A DNA stretch of 64,000 nt. Origin: Talinum fruticosum (taxonomy: Eukaryota; Streptophyta; Magnoliopsida; Caryophyllales; Talinaceae). A program made the position numbers and the translations under genes. Every line of letters starts with the position of its first letter. Within the stretch, counting starts at the first letter, position 1. The stretch is from contig JAITYX010000125.1 of NCBI GenBank assembly GCA_021018815.1, positions 372,001 to 436,000 on the forward strand, in the 5' to 3' direction. The notes under the pieces were generated by a model. The model was not told where the DNA came from, ran no database searches, and was given only the letters and a program-made list of their open reading frames with translations. Positions 34,921 to 46,596 of this stretch are shown here, piece after piece.

Positions 34921-35291
34921 GATTCCATTGGCATTGTTGCATTTCATTTTGATGAGTTTGCATTTTTAAGTGCATCCAAACAAAGAAAGCATATCATTTT
35001 CTTTTATCTTAGGATCGATCGTTCCTCGGGTCAAGCACTTAAGCCCCATCTCCCTAAAAATTTTTCTTGAGCCAATCGTAAGTACCTACTCTTTTAAGAT
35101 ACAAGATAGGAAATCCTACTAAAATTAGGAATCCTAGCATGAAACGAACAGGAAATAAGAAGCTTGTTTGAACGTCGGTATAATAATAAACGATACAGAC
35201 CTACACATATACGTACCGCACCAGTACGTCCCACACTTTACTTGTGACACTAGTGTGCCGCCCATAGTCTAAGCGCAACCTTCATCGAAAA

Positions 35292-36170
35292 ATGGCTAAC
35301 AAGCAAAAGCAAACTCCCATCATGACCTTGTTTAAAGAGTTTGTTGTAAAATTGGAAGCTAAGATTGAGGCTCGGGATAAGAAGATTGAGTCAATAGCAG
35401 AAATCTTCGATCTCTTACTCAAAGAACTAGGGAAGAAATAAAAACAAGAAAATCCCCAACCCCATCCCGAACCTCAGCCTAAGCCTCACTCCGATATATG
35501 AATAGATCGAATAGAGAAGTTGTTGCGTGAGTCATAAATGTTTAATGACTACTATTTGGCCTAGGGATTCACTTCAATCCCTAAAGGCAAGTTGCCTCCA
35601 GAATTCACCATGCTTGACATCAAGTTCCACGGGATTAAAAACCCTTACCACCATATGAGCATCTTTATAGGGGCAATGACTATAAAGATTATACTTGGAG
35701 GACACATACCATGTCATCTTCCCACGGACATTTGACGCGGACGTCATGAAATGATACAATGTTGTCGACCGACACGAGGTCACAAACTAGAAGGATCTTT
35801 GTCATGAGTTCTTGTATCAATGCTCTTATAATACTTTGGGACCTAGAGTTAATCAAGCAAGGAGACGACGAAAGCTTCACAACCTTCCTTACGCGCTGGA
35901 AGGCAAAGGCTGCCCACATGGCTAATCGACCTTCTAAAAAAATAAGGTTAGACTCATCATCAAAAACCTGAAACTTGCATACCATCCACACCTCAAGTTC
36001 TTGCCTTTTATGGACTTCAAAACACTCCGAGATGCTTGGCATGCTTTTAGAAGAGGAGCGAGACATCCACATAAGCTTCAACCAGCTAAAAGATCATCCA
36101 TTGAGCCCATCACTCATCAAGGATGTGAATAAAGTGTGCATTTCCCTTTCATGTTTGTTCTATGCCTAAT
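35292..36170 (+). pseudogene. N1 gag relic (Tat/Ogre-like)
   Basis: The ATG at 35292 opens a frame with a charged, probably coiled-coil start (VVKLEAKIEARDKKIESIAE). After stops come KLPPEFTMLDIKFHGIKNPY and HHMSIFIGAM (about 35580-35680), the conserved start of the retrotransposon gag domain. Next is FDADVMKWYNVVDRHEV, and then LKLAYHPHLKFLPFMDFKTL near 35970-36030. Several frameshifts and stops break it. No zinc-knuckle motif is visible. It is the only coding relic in N1. P1 has the equivalent MKWYDAVD block, so N1 and P1 belong to related lineages. Confidence 0.7.
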
Positions 36171-37035
36171 TCCTTTTCCTGTTTTCAAAAAGAAAAACCC
36201 AAATCAGTATTCCTTTTGAACTACAAAGGCCCGATTTCCACTATAGCGGATATGTAGGAAGTCCATGAGGTCCAGTCCCCAATCCTAATCTTTTTCCAAT
36301 TCCCATTTCCCAAATTAAAAGCCACTTTGCTATAGTCGGGGAGTAGGAATATCAATCAGGAAGCCTGCCATCTAGCACCAAATCGTCGAGATCACGAATC
36401 ACCATCAGCACCAATACATCGCAATTCAAGCGACCTACTTTTGTGTAGGCTTTACATTGAGGAGTGAGGGCTAAAAGTGCAATTTTTCTTTGTCTTTTTT
36501 AACTTTTCACATCATCTTAATAAAAAAAATGCATTTGTTCTTAAAATACGAGTCTTGCATTCATGTTTTGCATGAGTCAAACTTCGAAAAATACAAAAAC
36601 TAACAACAAACCACCCTATATATTCAATTAAGCATCATTCATCAAGTCAGCATCAAGAAGGTTATAGACAACGCCACCTTCAAAGAAATTCAACCAAGAA
36701 CATCAAAGCTCACCAACTCTACAACATTTTAAAAGACACAAGCACCCAAGAAGAACGTAAGGGCTCATGATCGAAAGGATCACACAATTCCAAAAATACA
36801 CAAGAGAAGACACAAATCGTATACCTTACAAAGGAACTATTAGCACACGGAATAAAAAGATAAAAATTTAGAAGGGGGCACATAACCTCATGAAAAATCA
36901 TATTTTCAAGCATGTCTTTCCCTATATTTCAGGTCATCCAACGACCATGTCTAGGCCAAAATTTCTATTTGAAGATAAGTGTCTACCCACTATTCCGATG
37001 ATAATGGATAGAAGTCGAGCTTAAGACCTAGCGAC
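36171..37035 (+). other. N1 region downstream of gag
   Basis: No pol domain or other gene is recognisable on either strand. Short open frames here carry no known motif. The position corresponds to where pol would be in an autonomous Tat element. Confidence 0.6.
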
Positions 37036-37300
37036 GGTCAAGGTTCGGACACCTCGGTCAAGTCCCAAACCTAATAATGGCCAAGGTTCGAGATACACCT
37101 TAGTCGAGTCTCAAACCCAATAGCGATCAAGGTTTAGACAAACCCCCATTGAGCTTCAGGCCCAACCATCGTCAAGGTTCGGACATCCTTTCATCGAACT
37201 TCAGGCCCAACCATTGTCAAGGTTCGGACATCCCTTTATTGAACTTTAAGCCCAACAATGGTCAAGGTTCAAGCATCAAGCTAAGACTTTATAACATCTC
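37036..37300 (+). repeat. Tandem repeats before the N1 3' LTR
   Basis: Six units of 43-46 bp begin at 37036, 37079, 37125, 37170, 37215 and 37260. Each contains a GTCAAGGTTCGGACATCC-like start and a TTCAGGCCCAACCAT-like end. Looser relatives of the unit continue at about 37430-37740. Tandem repeats between coding region and 3' LTR are known in Tat/Ogre elements. Confidence 0.85.
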
Positions 37301-37831
37301 CATGGCCAAGTCAAAGACCCACATTTGAAACGTGATCTAGATACATATCGTCTTTAGATAACATTTGAAACTATTTATATTAGATTATTAGCTAACAAAA
37401 TTGTTAGTGTAGAAAATTTCAGCCAAGCTTCGGACCAAGAACAGTCAAGTTTGGACCCCTCATCCGAGCTTCACGACATTAGTCGATCCAAACTCGGGAT
37501 ACCTAGTCGAACTTCGGATCCAAGAAGTGGTCAAGTTTAGGCACCCTGTTGGACTTCGGAATTTACTAACTAAGTCAAGTTCAAGCTCCCTACCAATCTT
37601 CGGACTAACTACATGGTGAAGTTTAGGCACACCAATCCAAGCTTTAATTTTCTTTCAAATAACCAAGTTCAGGAATCAGCAATCGCACTTTAGACTCAGT
37701 TAGTCAAGTCCAGGCTCCCTGTTAGAGTTCATGTCAAAAGACGACTAATTCCAAATGCGTTGATTTAATCGGCATCGGAAGCAAGAGGTAAGTACCCTTT
37801 AGTGTGTACTTTGATCTTCATCTTTAAACTC

Positions 37832-37849
37832 AAAAAAGCTGGGGCTAAC
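37832..37849 (+). other. N1 polypurine tract
   Basis: AAAAAAGCTGGGGCTAAC directly precedes the 3' LTR start (TATAAACACC, ancestral TGTAAACACC). It resembles the A-rich/G-rich tract used to prime plus-strand synthesis. Confidence 0.6.
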
Positions 37850-39519
37850 TATAAACACCAAAAAATGTTATCCTTTTCTTTGTTATTTATTTTTAGGCCC
37901 GATGATGAAATCCCGAGTCTTGTTGGAGGAATTGGATCACGGAGAGACTTTAATTGGTGCGACGAAAGCCAGTAAACCACAAAAACTTTGAGCACCAAAT
38001 AAATAGTCTTTTACCTTGGGTCGATCATAAAAATCCCTTTTCTTTCGGACGGTCCAAGCCCGGGTCAAACCTCTTAAGTCAACGGAAGTCTAATGCCGCG
38101 TTCCAGAAATTCCAGCTGAAAATTTTGCATTTCACTTTTGTCCAACCACACATGGAGATGAAGACCTCAAAACAATGTTAGGTGTTGCATTTCATGATCA
38201 CAAGTATCAATGTGCTGCATTTTGCTCTAAGATAGTTCACCCGAGACACGGAGCTCAAATCCCCAATATGATCACAAGTATCAAAGTGCTGCGTTTTGGA
38301 TGGACAGTTGACCAACTATAAGCTTGAGGTCATTTGTGACCTAGCTTGTGTTTATAAATTGAGAGCTTAGGCTCTCATTCTTAATATGGCTCGTCCCTTA
38401 CCGTCACGCTGCTTGAACTTTGACTAAGAGCTACCGATTAGTCCTCTTTGTATTCTAATCTCTTGGTTTCTTTTTTTCGAGATCTAGATTAGCGAGTGAG
38501 ACAACCTCAAGGGCACCAAATGGGTCTTCGAATCACGTTTTACTAGTTTATTTATTTTATTTATCTCTTTCAGTATTGTGGAGAAAGTTGTATCGCTTAT
38601 AGTTCCTCCCCACAAGATGTAATCTCTTTAGTTCCTCGTTTTTCCTTTCTTTTTCACTTTTCTTTTCTTTCCGCCTTTACTTTCTTTATCGCTTTCCATA
38701 TTTTCCTTTATTTCATTCAATACCATGTTTTGATTGCTTTTAATTCCACATCGTTTGTTGTGTGCTTGTGTTTACTGCGTTATTTAGATTAACTAATCAA
38801 ACTAGTAAAGGTTGTCGTTTGACTGGGCGTAACGAAAAGGCTTATCCCTATGTTCGTACCCTCGCCCTCGAATTCGATTCTCGGTTCTAGACCAATGGAG
38901 TAACTTTTTTTTAAAATCTCTTTCGATCTTAGTTTTTCCATACTAAGATTAGAGGAGAATTTCTTATTTTGCTTTGTTATCTTTTCATTCCTAAAACCGA
39001 CTGCCGACTCCCTCTCTTTAATTTATTTATATTAATTGCTTCTCAATTTTTTCGATCTGCAGGGTAAAAAATTAGAGTTTCTAAACTTGCCAGCCAACCC
39101 GGAGGCCGAGGCCGACTTCCTCGGCTGTGGTCCCGGCCGATGCTCGCCAACCGTAGGTACTGGCTTTGGCCAGCGACCGAGTGGTCGATAAAGGTGGCTC
39201 GGGTTCAAACCGAGTGTTTTCACACCAATTTGACCATAAAGCCTTACGGTAGATTCAAAACCCTAGCTTTCCTTTTTTGTTAAATTATGAAATAACATCC
39301 CAGGACTTCTCAAAATAATTTTTAAAATAAAATAATTAATAAAGCCACCATTCAATCTTATTTAATCCATTTCAACTTAATTTAATAAAATTCAAAAATC
39401 TTAATAAGAGGTTTATCCCCAGTTTTTAATAATCTTCCATAACCATCTTCAAAATCATTCTTTAAAAAAGACCCGACATTCATGGGGAAACTCGGTCGGT
39501 CCCGGCCATGGTTCTTACA
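37850..39519 (+). repeat. N1 3' LTR
   Basis: It starts TATAAACACC (TG decayed to TA) and ends GGTTCTTACA, followed by the TSD CATTG (39520-39524). TATAAATT is at 38353-38360 and the hairpin GAGAGCTTAGGCTCTC at 38361-38376. It is 1670 bp long, with a pyrimidine-rich and then GC-rich stretch (38600-39200) absent from the 5' LTR copy. Confidence 0.85.
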
Positions 39520-40414
39520 CATTGATGAACCTTGATGGGTCCAACTTTGGGTGTGACATAGCTTTGGAGAGTACCAAAACCATATCCCCTTTCCAAGCGC
39601 TTCTCTTGTCCGAAAAGTAGACCGAAGATGTTACTCTCTATGAGGTTGGTACAATCTAGGGTGGACTTTTCTTTTTGATGGGGGTAAGCTACCTTCTTTT
39701 CGAAAATTTAGTACTCATTGAAAATTACTAACCCCGAACTAGAATGCCATTTACTTTAAGATAATAGGGCTCGGAAAAATTGTAATAGGGGAGATCATCT
39801 CATTCCTTTAGAAATTGCCCATTCGGAGTGCGACGATAGGCCTTAATATTGAGTGAACTGTTAAAGATGTAGTCCTCTTAGCTTGGGCTACTTCTATATC
39901 AGTTGGGTGGCATTGCAGACTGAATTTGTAGTTATTAATGGGTTTTAAGCTTAGATAGATTTGGTGGTATGCGCTCTGTCCTTTAGCGAGTCCGGGAAAG
40001 TACCTCTTCTTCCTTTACATATAGAGTTAGTATAAGGATTAAAGTCTAGAGGTGCTTCATCTTTCTCTAAAGAAGATACGAGTCTCAAATTCATACGGCT
40101 CTTCGTCATTGGCATCGCGTTCAATTTCAACGATAGACTATTTACAAGTTACTATAGCACAGAGGTTGTCTCCTTAATAGTCACCACATGTCCTTTAATG
40201 ATCATTTTGACATATTGGTGCAGTGTAAAGGGCATTGCTTGGTTGTCATGCGACCAAGGGCGTCCTAAAAAAGGTTGAAAGTGGCAGGAATCTCTAGCAC
40301 ATGAAAATAAATATTCTTTACCACTAGCCCAACATTGATAGGGAGAGTAAATGTTCTTAATAATGTTCTTTTGGAATTGTCATAGGCTCCGAGATGAACA
40401 TTTTGTTTGGAGAG
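39520..40414 (-). pseudogene. Tat/Ogre-type protease region (P2, right half)
   Basis: On the minus strand 40140-40400 aligns with the P1 protease (23700-23900), with the same order of blocks around a FHVLEIPATF-like and a GRPW-like segment, but with more stops. The segment 39525-39700 matches the P1 spacer around 22985-23190. It is interrupted at the left by N1 and at the right by the CACTA element at 40415. It has no coding capacity. Confidence 0.65.
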
Positions 40415-41170
40415 CACTACTACTTATATGACTTTTGTTACGGGCATTTTACAACAATCAAAATGAGGCGAGTGCCATCTTTGTAAATAAGCACACTTTT
40501 AGTCATTGAACCGTAGTAATAGGTCAATATGCCCACCTTTTACTACAGTTCAATGAAAAAAGCAGTAATAGGTCCTTTATTATTATGATTCGTTAATTAA
40601 ATCGTAGTAAAAGTCTCTCGAAGAACCCTAAAAACGAGAACATTGTTGCCCACCGGTTTGCTATCTCGATATCTTCTCTCCCTATTTCTCCCCCTCTCCT
40701 GTTGCTCTTGTCTAACTTACTCTCTTCTTGCTCTCATCATCATCGTTATCAGTCTCACTTTCCCGGCCATCATCGCTGGTGTCACTCTCCTCCTCCTCGT
40801 CACTCTATCATTATCGTTATCGCTGCTATTGCTCTTGCCTCTCGCTGTCACTCGTGCCCTCTTTCCTCTAGCTTACTCTCCTCGTCGTCATTGGTATGCT
40901 TCTCTCTCCCTCTCTTCTTTTTTGCTTTAAGTTATTTTTAAAATAGGTTAGTTGAATATTGAATGTATTTGTTGTACTTAATTTAATGTTTAGAATGTGG
41001 GTAATGTTTGAGATTATTGAAATGTTTAATGTTTAATGTTAAGCATGTGGGTGAATATTTAATGTACTTGTTTAGTTTGTGAAGTGGAGAATTCTTGAAA
41101 TATTTGAGATTTTGACAAATGGGTTTAGGGGTTTAGGATGTAGTAATTTAGGGAAATGGAATAATATATA

Positions 41171-41219
41171 GTTTATGGTTTAGGGTTTATGGTTTATGGT
41201 TTATGGTTTATGGTTTGGG
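41171..41219 (+). repeat. Telomere-like heptads inside the CACTA element
   Basis: Seven consecutive heptads read GTTTATG five times, GTTTAGG once and GTTTGGG once. More scattered GGGTTTAGG and GGGTTTATGG strings lie from 41122 to 41390. They resemble the plant telomere repeat TTTAGGG with one changed base. Confidence 0.8.
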
Positions 41220-41969
41220 TAAATTGAAAGAGTTGTGGCATAGGGTTTATGGTTTATGTCAATCAAAAAGTTATGCCATAGGGTTTCGAGAAATGGAAAT
41301 ATTTACAGGTAAGGGTTTGGGGAAATGGAAAGATTTGTGGTTTAGGGTTTAGGAAAATGGAAAGATTTATAGTTTAGGGTTTAGGAGTAAAATGGAAGAA
41401 AATTTAATAGAAATTGTACGTAATTGGAATGATTTTGGGATATAGGGCTAACCGCAAAACATGTCATAAAGATAAATTTCTCTCCAATTTTTTTTATTTT
41501 GATGAGGTGATGTTGGGGTGTAGTCATTTGTCCAATTAACGAAATTTTTTATTTCCTTTTTGGTTGCAAATTTATTGTATTATACTTAATCGTAAATTAG
41601 AGTGCATGATTTTTCCGAAGTTTATGTAATGCAAAGGACAATGAATATGAAGAAAATGTCGAGCCCACCCTTGAATTTTCTTTAACGACCCAAGACTTAA
41701 CATGGAATGGAGTTTCCATGACCCTTGTTGTCTTTAACAATGAGGTCGGGTTCACAAGGAAAAACATGGAGTCTATCTACAACGTGGTTCGGTCCACGAA
41801 GAAAGGGAAGAGGGATAAAGGGTTCATTTGAGAAAAAGGAGAAAAAAGGGTCCCTGTAGAATGATCTTAGGCTCATGTCATATTATTTGGCATAATATTA
41901 ATGATTAAAGTACGTACTTTTGCAATTATATGAGGTGAATTACTTCTCGTGTTTACAGGTGAAGTATGA

Positions 41970-43596
41970 ATCGAGCTTAGGTTTATAGCGATAGGTGGAA
42001 TATAGAATATTTTATGACGGTGTTATCAACTTTGTAGAGATTGCCATCGAACATGCAGCTAAATTTGGAAAACATTCCATATTACGTCTGTACTTATGCT
42101 TGTTTTAACTCCTCAAGATTGATTTCTAAGGTTGTAAAAGGTCACCTATTTCAGCAAGGATTTGACACATCTTATAAGGTGTGGGTATAACATGGGGAAG
42201 AGGAGTCTTTGAATTATAACATAGTAGAAGAGGAAGGGTATGATGAAAATGAAGTTAGTATGGCATTAGAAGATCGAGCTGAAGATCTAGTTCGTGAAGT
42301 AGAAATTGAATGCTCGATTCGGAGAAGTCGGGGTGTGATAAATATACATGTTTATCAGCTGTGTTGAGGTTGATGAATTCTAAAATAGCTAATGACTTGG
42401 AGTGATAAAAGTTTTACGGACTTGATGAGTGTGCTCAAAGATATACTCCTATAAGGTAATGTACTTCCCAGTCATACATATGAGGCGAAAAGGATGTTGT
42501 GTCCTTAGGTATAGGGTATAAGAAGACACATGCATGCCCCATTGATTTCATATAGTAGCAAAAATAACATACGAGATAGACACGAATGTCCTAATGTGGT
42601 GTACGTCGATACAAAACAAAAACATCGATGAAGAGAATGTTGAGGGACCTCCCGTAAAGGTTTTATTATACTTATCGATAATATCAATGTTTAAGCGCTT
42701 GTTGTCAAGTTCAAATGTTGTCAAGAATTTAACGTGGCATTCCCACGGAAGAATCTCTAATGGCAAGCTACGTCACCCTATGGATTCTCCTAAATGGAAG
42801 GAGATAGATTCATTCTTCCCGAAATTTGATAGGGAGGCATGAAATCCACGTCTCAGTCTTTATACATATGGAATAAACCCCCATAGTGACCTCAACGAAG
42901 CAACCATAGCACGTGGCCCGTTCTTTTTGTTATCTACAACCTACCATCCTCATTGTGTGCGTAAGTACATTAAGTTGTCAATGCTTTTTTTGGCCTAAGC
43001 AGCCAAGAAATGATATAAATGTGTACTTGGTGCCTCTTGTTGAAGATTTAAAGCTCTTGTGGGGTGAAGGTGTTTTAGTTCTTGATGCATATCGTCAAAA
43101 GCAATTTACATTGTGAGTTATGATCTTTTCCACAATCAATGACTTCCCGCATACGAAAACTTGTCCGGCTACACCGTCAAAGTCCATAAGGTATGCCTCA
43201 TTTGCGCAGAGGGTCTTAAGCACAAAAGAAGACGACCTATCTCGGACACCGAAAGTTTTTCCTTATTACCATCAATATCGTAAGTAAAAATAGGGCTTTC
43301 AATGCCAAAACCAAGATGGATTTTACTCCAACTCCATTAATCAAACATCAAATTTATGAACAAGTGAAGGATTATGAGGTAGAGTTTGGCAAGCCACACC
43401 AACATCAATCCAAAAACGGCGTGTAGAAAAAGAGATCAATATTTTTGTGATATTCCATGTTGGAAAGAGTTGTATGTGATATATAGTGTTGATGTGATGC
43501 ATATAGAGAAAAACATATGTGAAAGTCTCATTGGAACTCTTTTAAACATATTGGGAAAGACCAAGGACGGAGAGAAAGCAAGACTAGATTTGCGTA
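41970..43596 (+). pseudogene. CACTA TNP2-type transposase relic
   Basis: The transposase is read across several frames. Near 42030-42200 there is FVEIAIEHAAKFGK, then a Cys-rich/HL..GF..SY..W..HGE pattern, the usual TNP2 N-terminus. Near 42770-43090 are MDSPKWKEIDSFFPKFDREA, GINPHSDLNEA, NDINVYLVPLVEDLKLLWGE and VLDAYRQKQF, then NDFPAYENLSGYTVK near 43140-43180. At 43386-43600 come CRKRDQYFCDIPCWKEL and DVMHIEKNICESLIGTLLNI. Stops and frameshifts interrupt it. It is cut in the ARLDL segment by a Sirevirus LTR. TNP2 would cut and rejoin the CACTA ends in the nucleus; this copy cannot. Confidence 0.85.
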
Positions 43597-43757
43597 TAAA
43601 GGTTAGCTCTTGGAGAGATTAAGTCACGCTAGAGGGGGTGGGCAATAGGGTAATAGAAGATTTATGTGAATTAACAAACAATTATGCATAGTAAAGACTT
43701 AGAAAACAATTCCGAGTCTAGATTGGACTCAGAAAGTGCAAGACACAGAAAATACAT
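43597..43757 (-). repeat. Sirevirus LTR fragment
   Basis: Complement of the last about 160 bp of a Sirevirus LTR: the CTCTTGGAGAG / GAGGGGGTG block also seen at 18229-18275, then TTCCGAGTCTAGATTGGACT. It starts inside the CACTA transposase and is cut at 43757 by LTR G1c. No other part of this copy was found. Confidence 0.75.
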
Positions 43758-46579
43758 TGTAATGACCCCACCCTAATTAATATTATTAAACAATGGTTAA
43801 GTTAACCAAATCGAGCGCGTGCACTTCAATTCAAAATTTATAAGTGTTTGTTTTTGCAGGACTCGAACTACTATGGAGATCTTCGATCAAGTATACGATC
43901 TGTGCATATATTGGATCAATAAGGTCACTAATGAAATTGTCCAAATAAATATTACATGTCAAATATTAAATTATAAAAATAAAATTACATTCTTGTAAAA
44001 AAGAAAAAAAAGGTGGTGTATTAACACGCTTAAAAATACACATATGCTCAAAATAATTAGGGTAAAAATAAACTTAATAAATCGGATCAATTATGAACAC
44101 TTGCATATGAACACTTCATTTGAACACGTCATTTAATTGGTTGTATAATATTTTTATTGGTCTTAATATTTATAAAAAAGTACTATTTGAATTATGTGTT
44201 TAATTCACATGTATCAAAATTATTAACATTATATTTAATGAGTTACATAATCATATAAAATTGGTTAAACCAAAGTGAAAATCAAGTCTAGTCAAGTTAA
44301 GTCAAATGCATATTTAGTAATTAGGAAATAAATAAATAAATAAATATATCAGCCAAATTTTTAAGCTTGCACATGGATTTGTCAAAACCATGGTTTTGTT
44401 TAGCCATAGTTTTTAAAATACACATGGTTTTACACTATGGTTTTCTAAAAACAATTTGACAAGTATCATACATGCATTGGTTTGAATTTCCTATAAATAT
44501 GAGTTGGTTTTCCTCTCTATAAGCACCAAGAAGAAACAAACCAAAAATAGTGATAGGAAAAGAAGAAGTATGGAGAAAACGAGGAGTTTCGAAGTTTTAA
44601 CTTCGTAGATTAAGAATTACAAAAAGAAGTAGAGAGAAGGAAAAGATAATTTTAAATTATGCTTCATGTGTTATTTGGGAAAAAAATTATAGATTGAAAA
44701 TATAAATGGAGATATGTTAATAGGTTAGAGTAAATAAGTTACCTTTAGGGAATAAGGAAGTTAGGAGAAGGGGAAAGTTTAAATAAGGTGTAAAATAAGA
44801 GTTAATATAAAGGTAGAATATAGAGCAATTTGGGATATATTAATGTTTATAATTATGGTACAATATAGAAAAAGAAGTTATCTTTCAAAAAAATCAAATT
44901 TTTCTTCATTTGGAGGTCGACAATCCGAGCTATGACCATTTTACCGAAAAAGTGCAATTTTTACGTAAATTGGGAGCAGTTCAATTCAAGTAAGTTTTTG
45001 AGGTTCCTCTTTTTTTTTTGGGACTTTATGATTTAAATAAATGTTTTAGAGCACTTTTCAAGCTTTCTAAATTGTGGTCTTATGCCTTAATTCGACATCA
45101 TATGAGGAAGATATGAATTTTTTCTAAATTAGCTTTAAAATTTGACCAAAATGCTCAACATTTTGTTACGGAATTTATGACAATTTAGCATGAGTTGTGA
45201 TTTAGTTCATAATTAATAATAAGAAACCATGTTTATATGTACCTTGGATATGTTAAGAGTTTACTTCTATTTTATATTATTTTTATATCGTTTTTAAGTT
45301 AGTATAAGCTAAGATAAAATTGATTATTTACAAATAATTTGTTTATTGACTCGACAAGTATACAACTATAACATATATGTGAAAAAGGTTGGAAATGGAA
45401 GTATGTGAAAAATAATGATGAGAATAATTAATATAAGAATATTGTCGAAAGAAAAGACTAGATATATATACATGAATACTAATATGAATTATTAGGGAGT
45501 CACAAACCCCATAAACGACAAATTTATAGCCTAATAATAATTAAATATATTTGGGGGCTAATATGATTATCAATAGAAATGGTCTATATCGAGAGAAAAA
45601 TATTTCCTAAGGAGAATAGATTATAATAATTAATCTAAGAATGAAACATTGAGCATTGCACAAAAATATTTAAAACTCGCGAGGAATAATCTAATCAAAT
45701 TATTGACCATATAACTATTTACTCAACTAGCGAAGAGGATCATCCAACGATTTTCGAGCCAATGCGCATAATTACATTAGTAAGGGATATCAAGGCTAAG
45801 GTATGTTTATTACTTGTGTCTTAGGAAATTTCACATGTTTATATACAACAATATCAAAATGGTTTGCATAAAAAAAAAAAAACATTTCAAATATTATTTA
45901 TCACCTAATTATATGGTCCGCCCCATATCAATCATATCATATCGTGATCACATTATATATATTTGGTCATTATCAACCAGACTTCTCGATCGGTCTAGGC
46001 GTGCGCGGACATAGGGAAACCGATGATCGTAAGGAGCCACGCGAGATAATAAATGAATAAATGTTTTACTATGTTCATCCTATTTGATTTATAAATGAAT
46101 TGAAATGCACGCTCTCACAAATAACTTTACATAATATTCATTTACAATACAAGGATAAATGTATTAAGCTTCGTCTCACTATTTCAAAATATTTTTATAT
46201 GTTTTGTTTTAGGTAATGCTAATGTTTACGGAAGCAATGAGTAGACGTATTTATTTTGGTCAACAAGACTTACAAGCTTATAGTGGTATTAACTGATGTA
46301 ATGTTTGGAAGTCATATATTTTCCGATTAAATAAGTTGTAATTATAATGATATTGTCAACTTGACTTGAGGTTGTACAAGTTTGGCGTCCGAGACGTTTT
46401 GAACTTTATTTTCACAATTGATGTGGTGGAGTCCTACTCATATTATATTTTCAAGGGAGTTGCCTTGTTCTTTGCATAGAGCGGCGGTAACGCTTCTAAT
46501 TTTCCTTTCCATTGCGCTAATTACTAGTTAATTAGTCGTTAAGACTAAACTGGTGATTATGGGATTTGGGGGCGTTACA
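43758..46579 (+). repeat. 5' LTR of gypsy element G1c
   Basis: It starts TGTAATGACCCCACC and ends GGGGGCGTTACA, directly followed by a tRNA-iMet-like primer site. It shares with G1a the inverted pair GAGCGCGTGCACTTCAATTC (43813-43832) and GAATTGAAATGCACGCTCTC (46097-46116), and the acceptor-like GTTTTGTTTTAG (46201-46212). A TATA-like CCTATAAATATG lies near 44490. Length is 2822 bp. No 5-bp duplication is visible because the right flank is internal sequence. Confidence 0.75.
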
Positions 46580-46583
46580 ATTA

Positions 46584-46596
46584 TGGTATCAAAGTT
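46584..46596 (+). other. Primer binding site of G1c (tRNA-iMet type, degenerate)
   Basis: TGGTATCAAAGTT begins four bases after the LTR end and resembles the tRNA-iMet site TGGTATCAGAGC. It shows that G1c is a 5' LTR and supports calling G1a and G1b solo LTRs. Confidence 0.6.

Larger units (their letters stand above)
32099..39519 (+). mobile_element. Non-autonomous Tat/Ogre-like LTR retrotransposon N1
   Basis: The element runs from TGTAGACACC to GGTTCTTACA and is bounded by the 5-bp duplication CATTG. Order: partial LTR (32099-32845), complete 5' LTR (32846-33949), tRNA-Arg-type primer site, leader with tandem repeats, gag relic, tandem repeats, polypurine tract, 3' LTR (37850-39519). No protease, RT, RNase H or integrase motif is visible between gag and the 3' repeats, so it is a gag-only derivative needing pol in trans. 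It is inserted in the spacer of minus-strand Tat relic P2. Confidence 0.85.
40415..43596 (+). mobile_element. CACTA (En/Spm) DNA transposon, 3' truncated
   Basis: The left end begins CACTACTACTTATATGAC directly inside the P2 protease relic. The preceding GAG (40412-40414) would be the 3-bp target duplication. Sub-terminal repeats of the type CGTAGTAATAGG and its relatives (about 40505-40610) occur in both orientations, as usual for CACTA ends. A pyrimidine-rich leader-like stretch (40660-40930) and telomere-like heptads (41171-41219) follow, then a broken TNP2 transposase. The right end is missing because a Sirevirus LTR lies at 43597. Confidence 0.75.

Noticed and set aside
34570..37300. CRISPR-like arrays
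   Set aside because: Repeats are tandem without unique spacers and lie inside a plant LTR retrotransposon.
40643..40941. Leu/Ser-rich open frames in the CACTA leader
   Set aside because: Low-complexity pyrimidine-rich DNA gives these frames in two registers; no domain.
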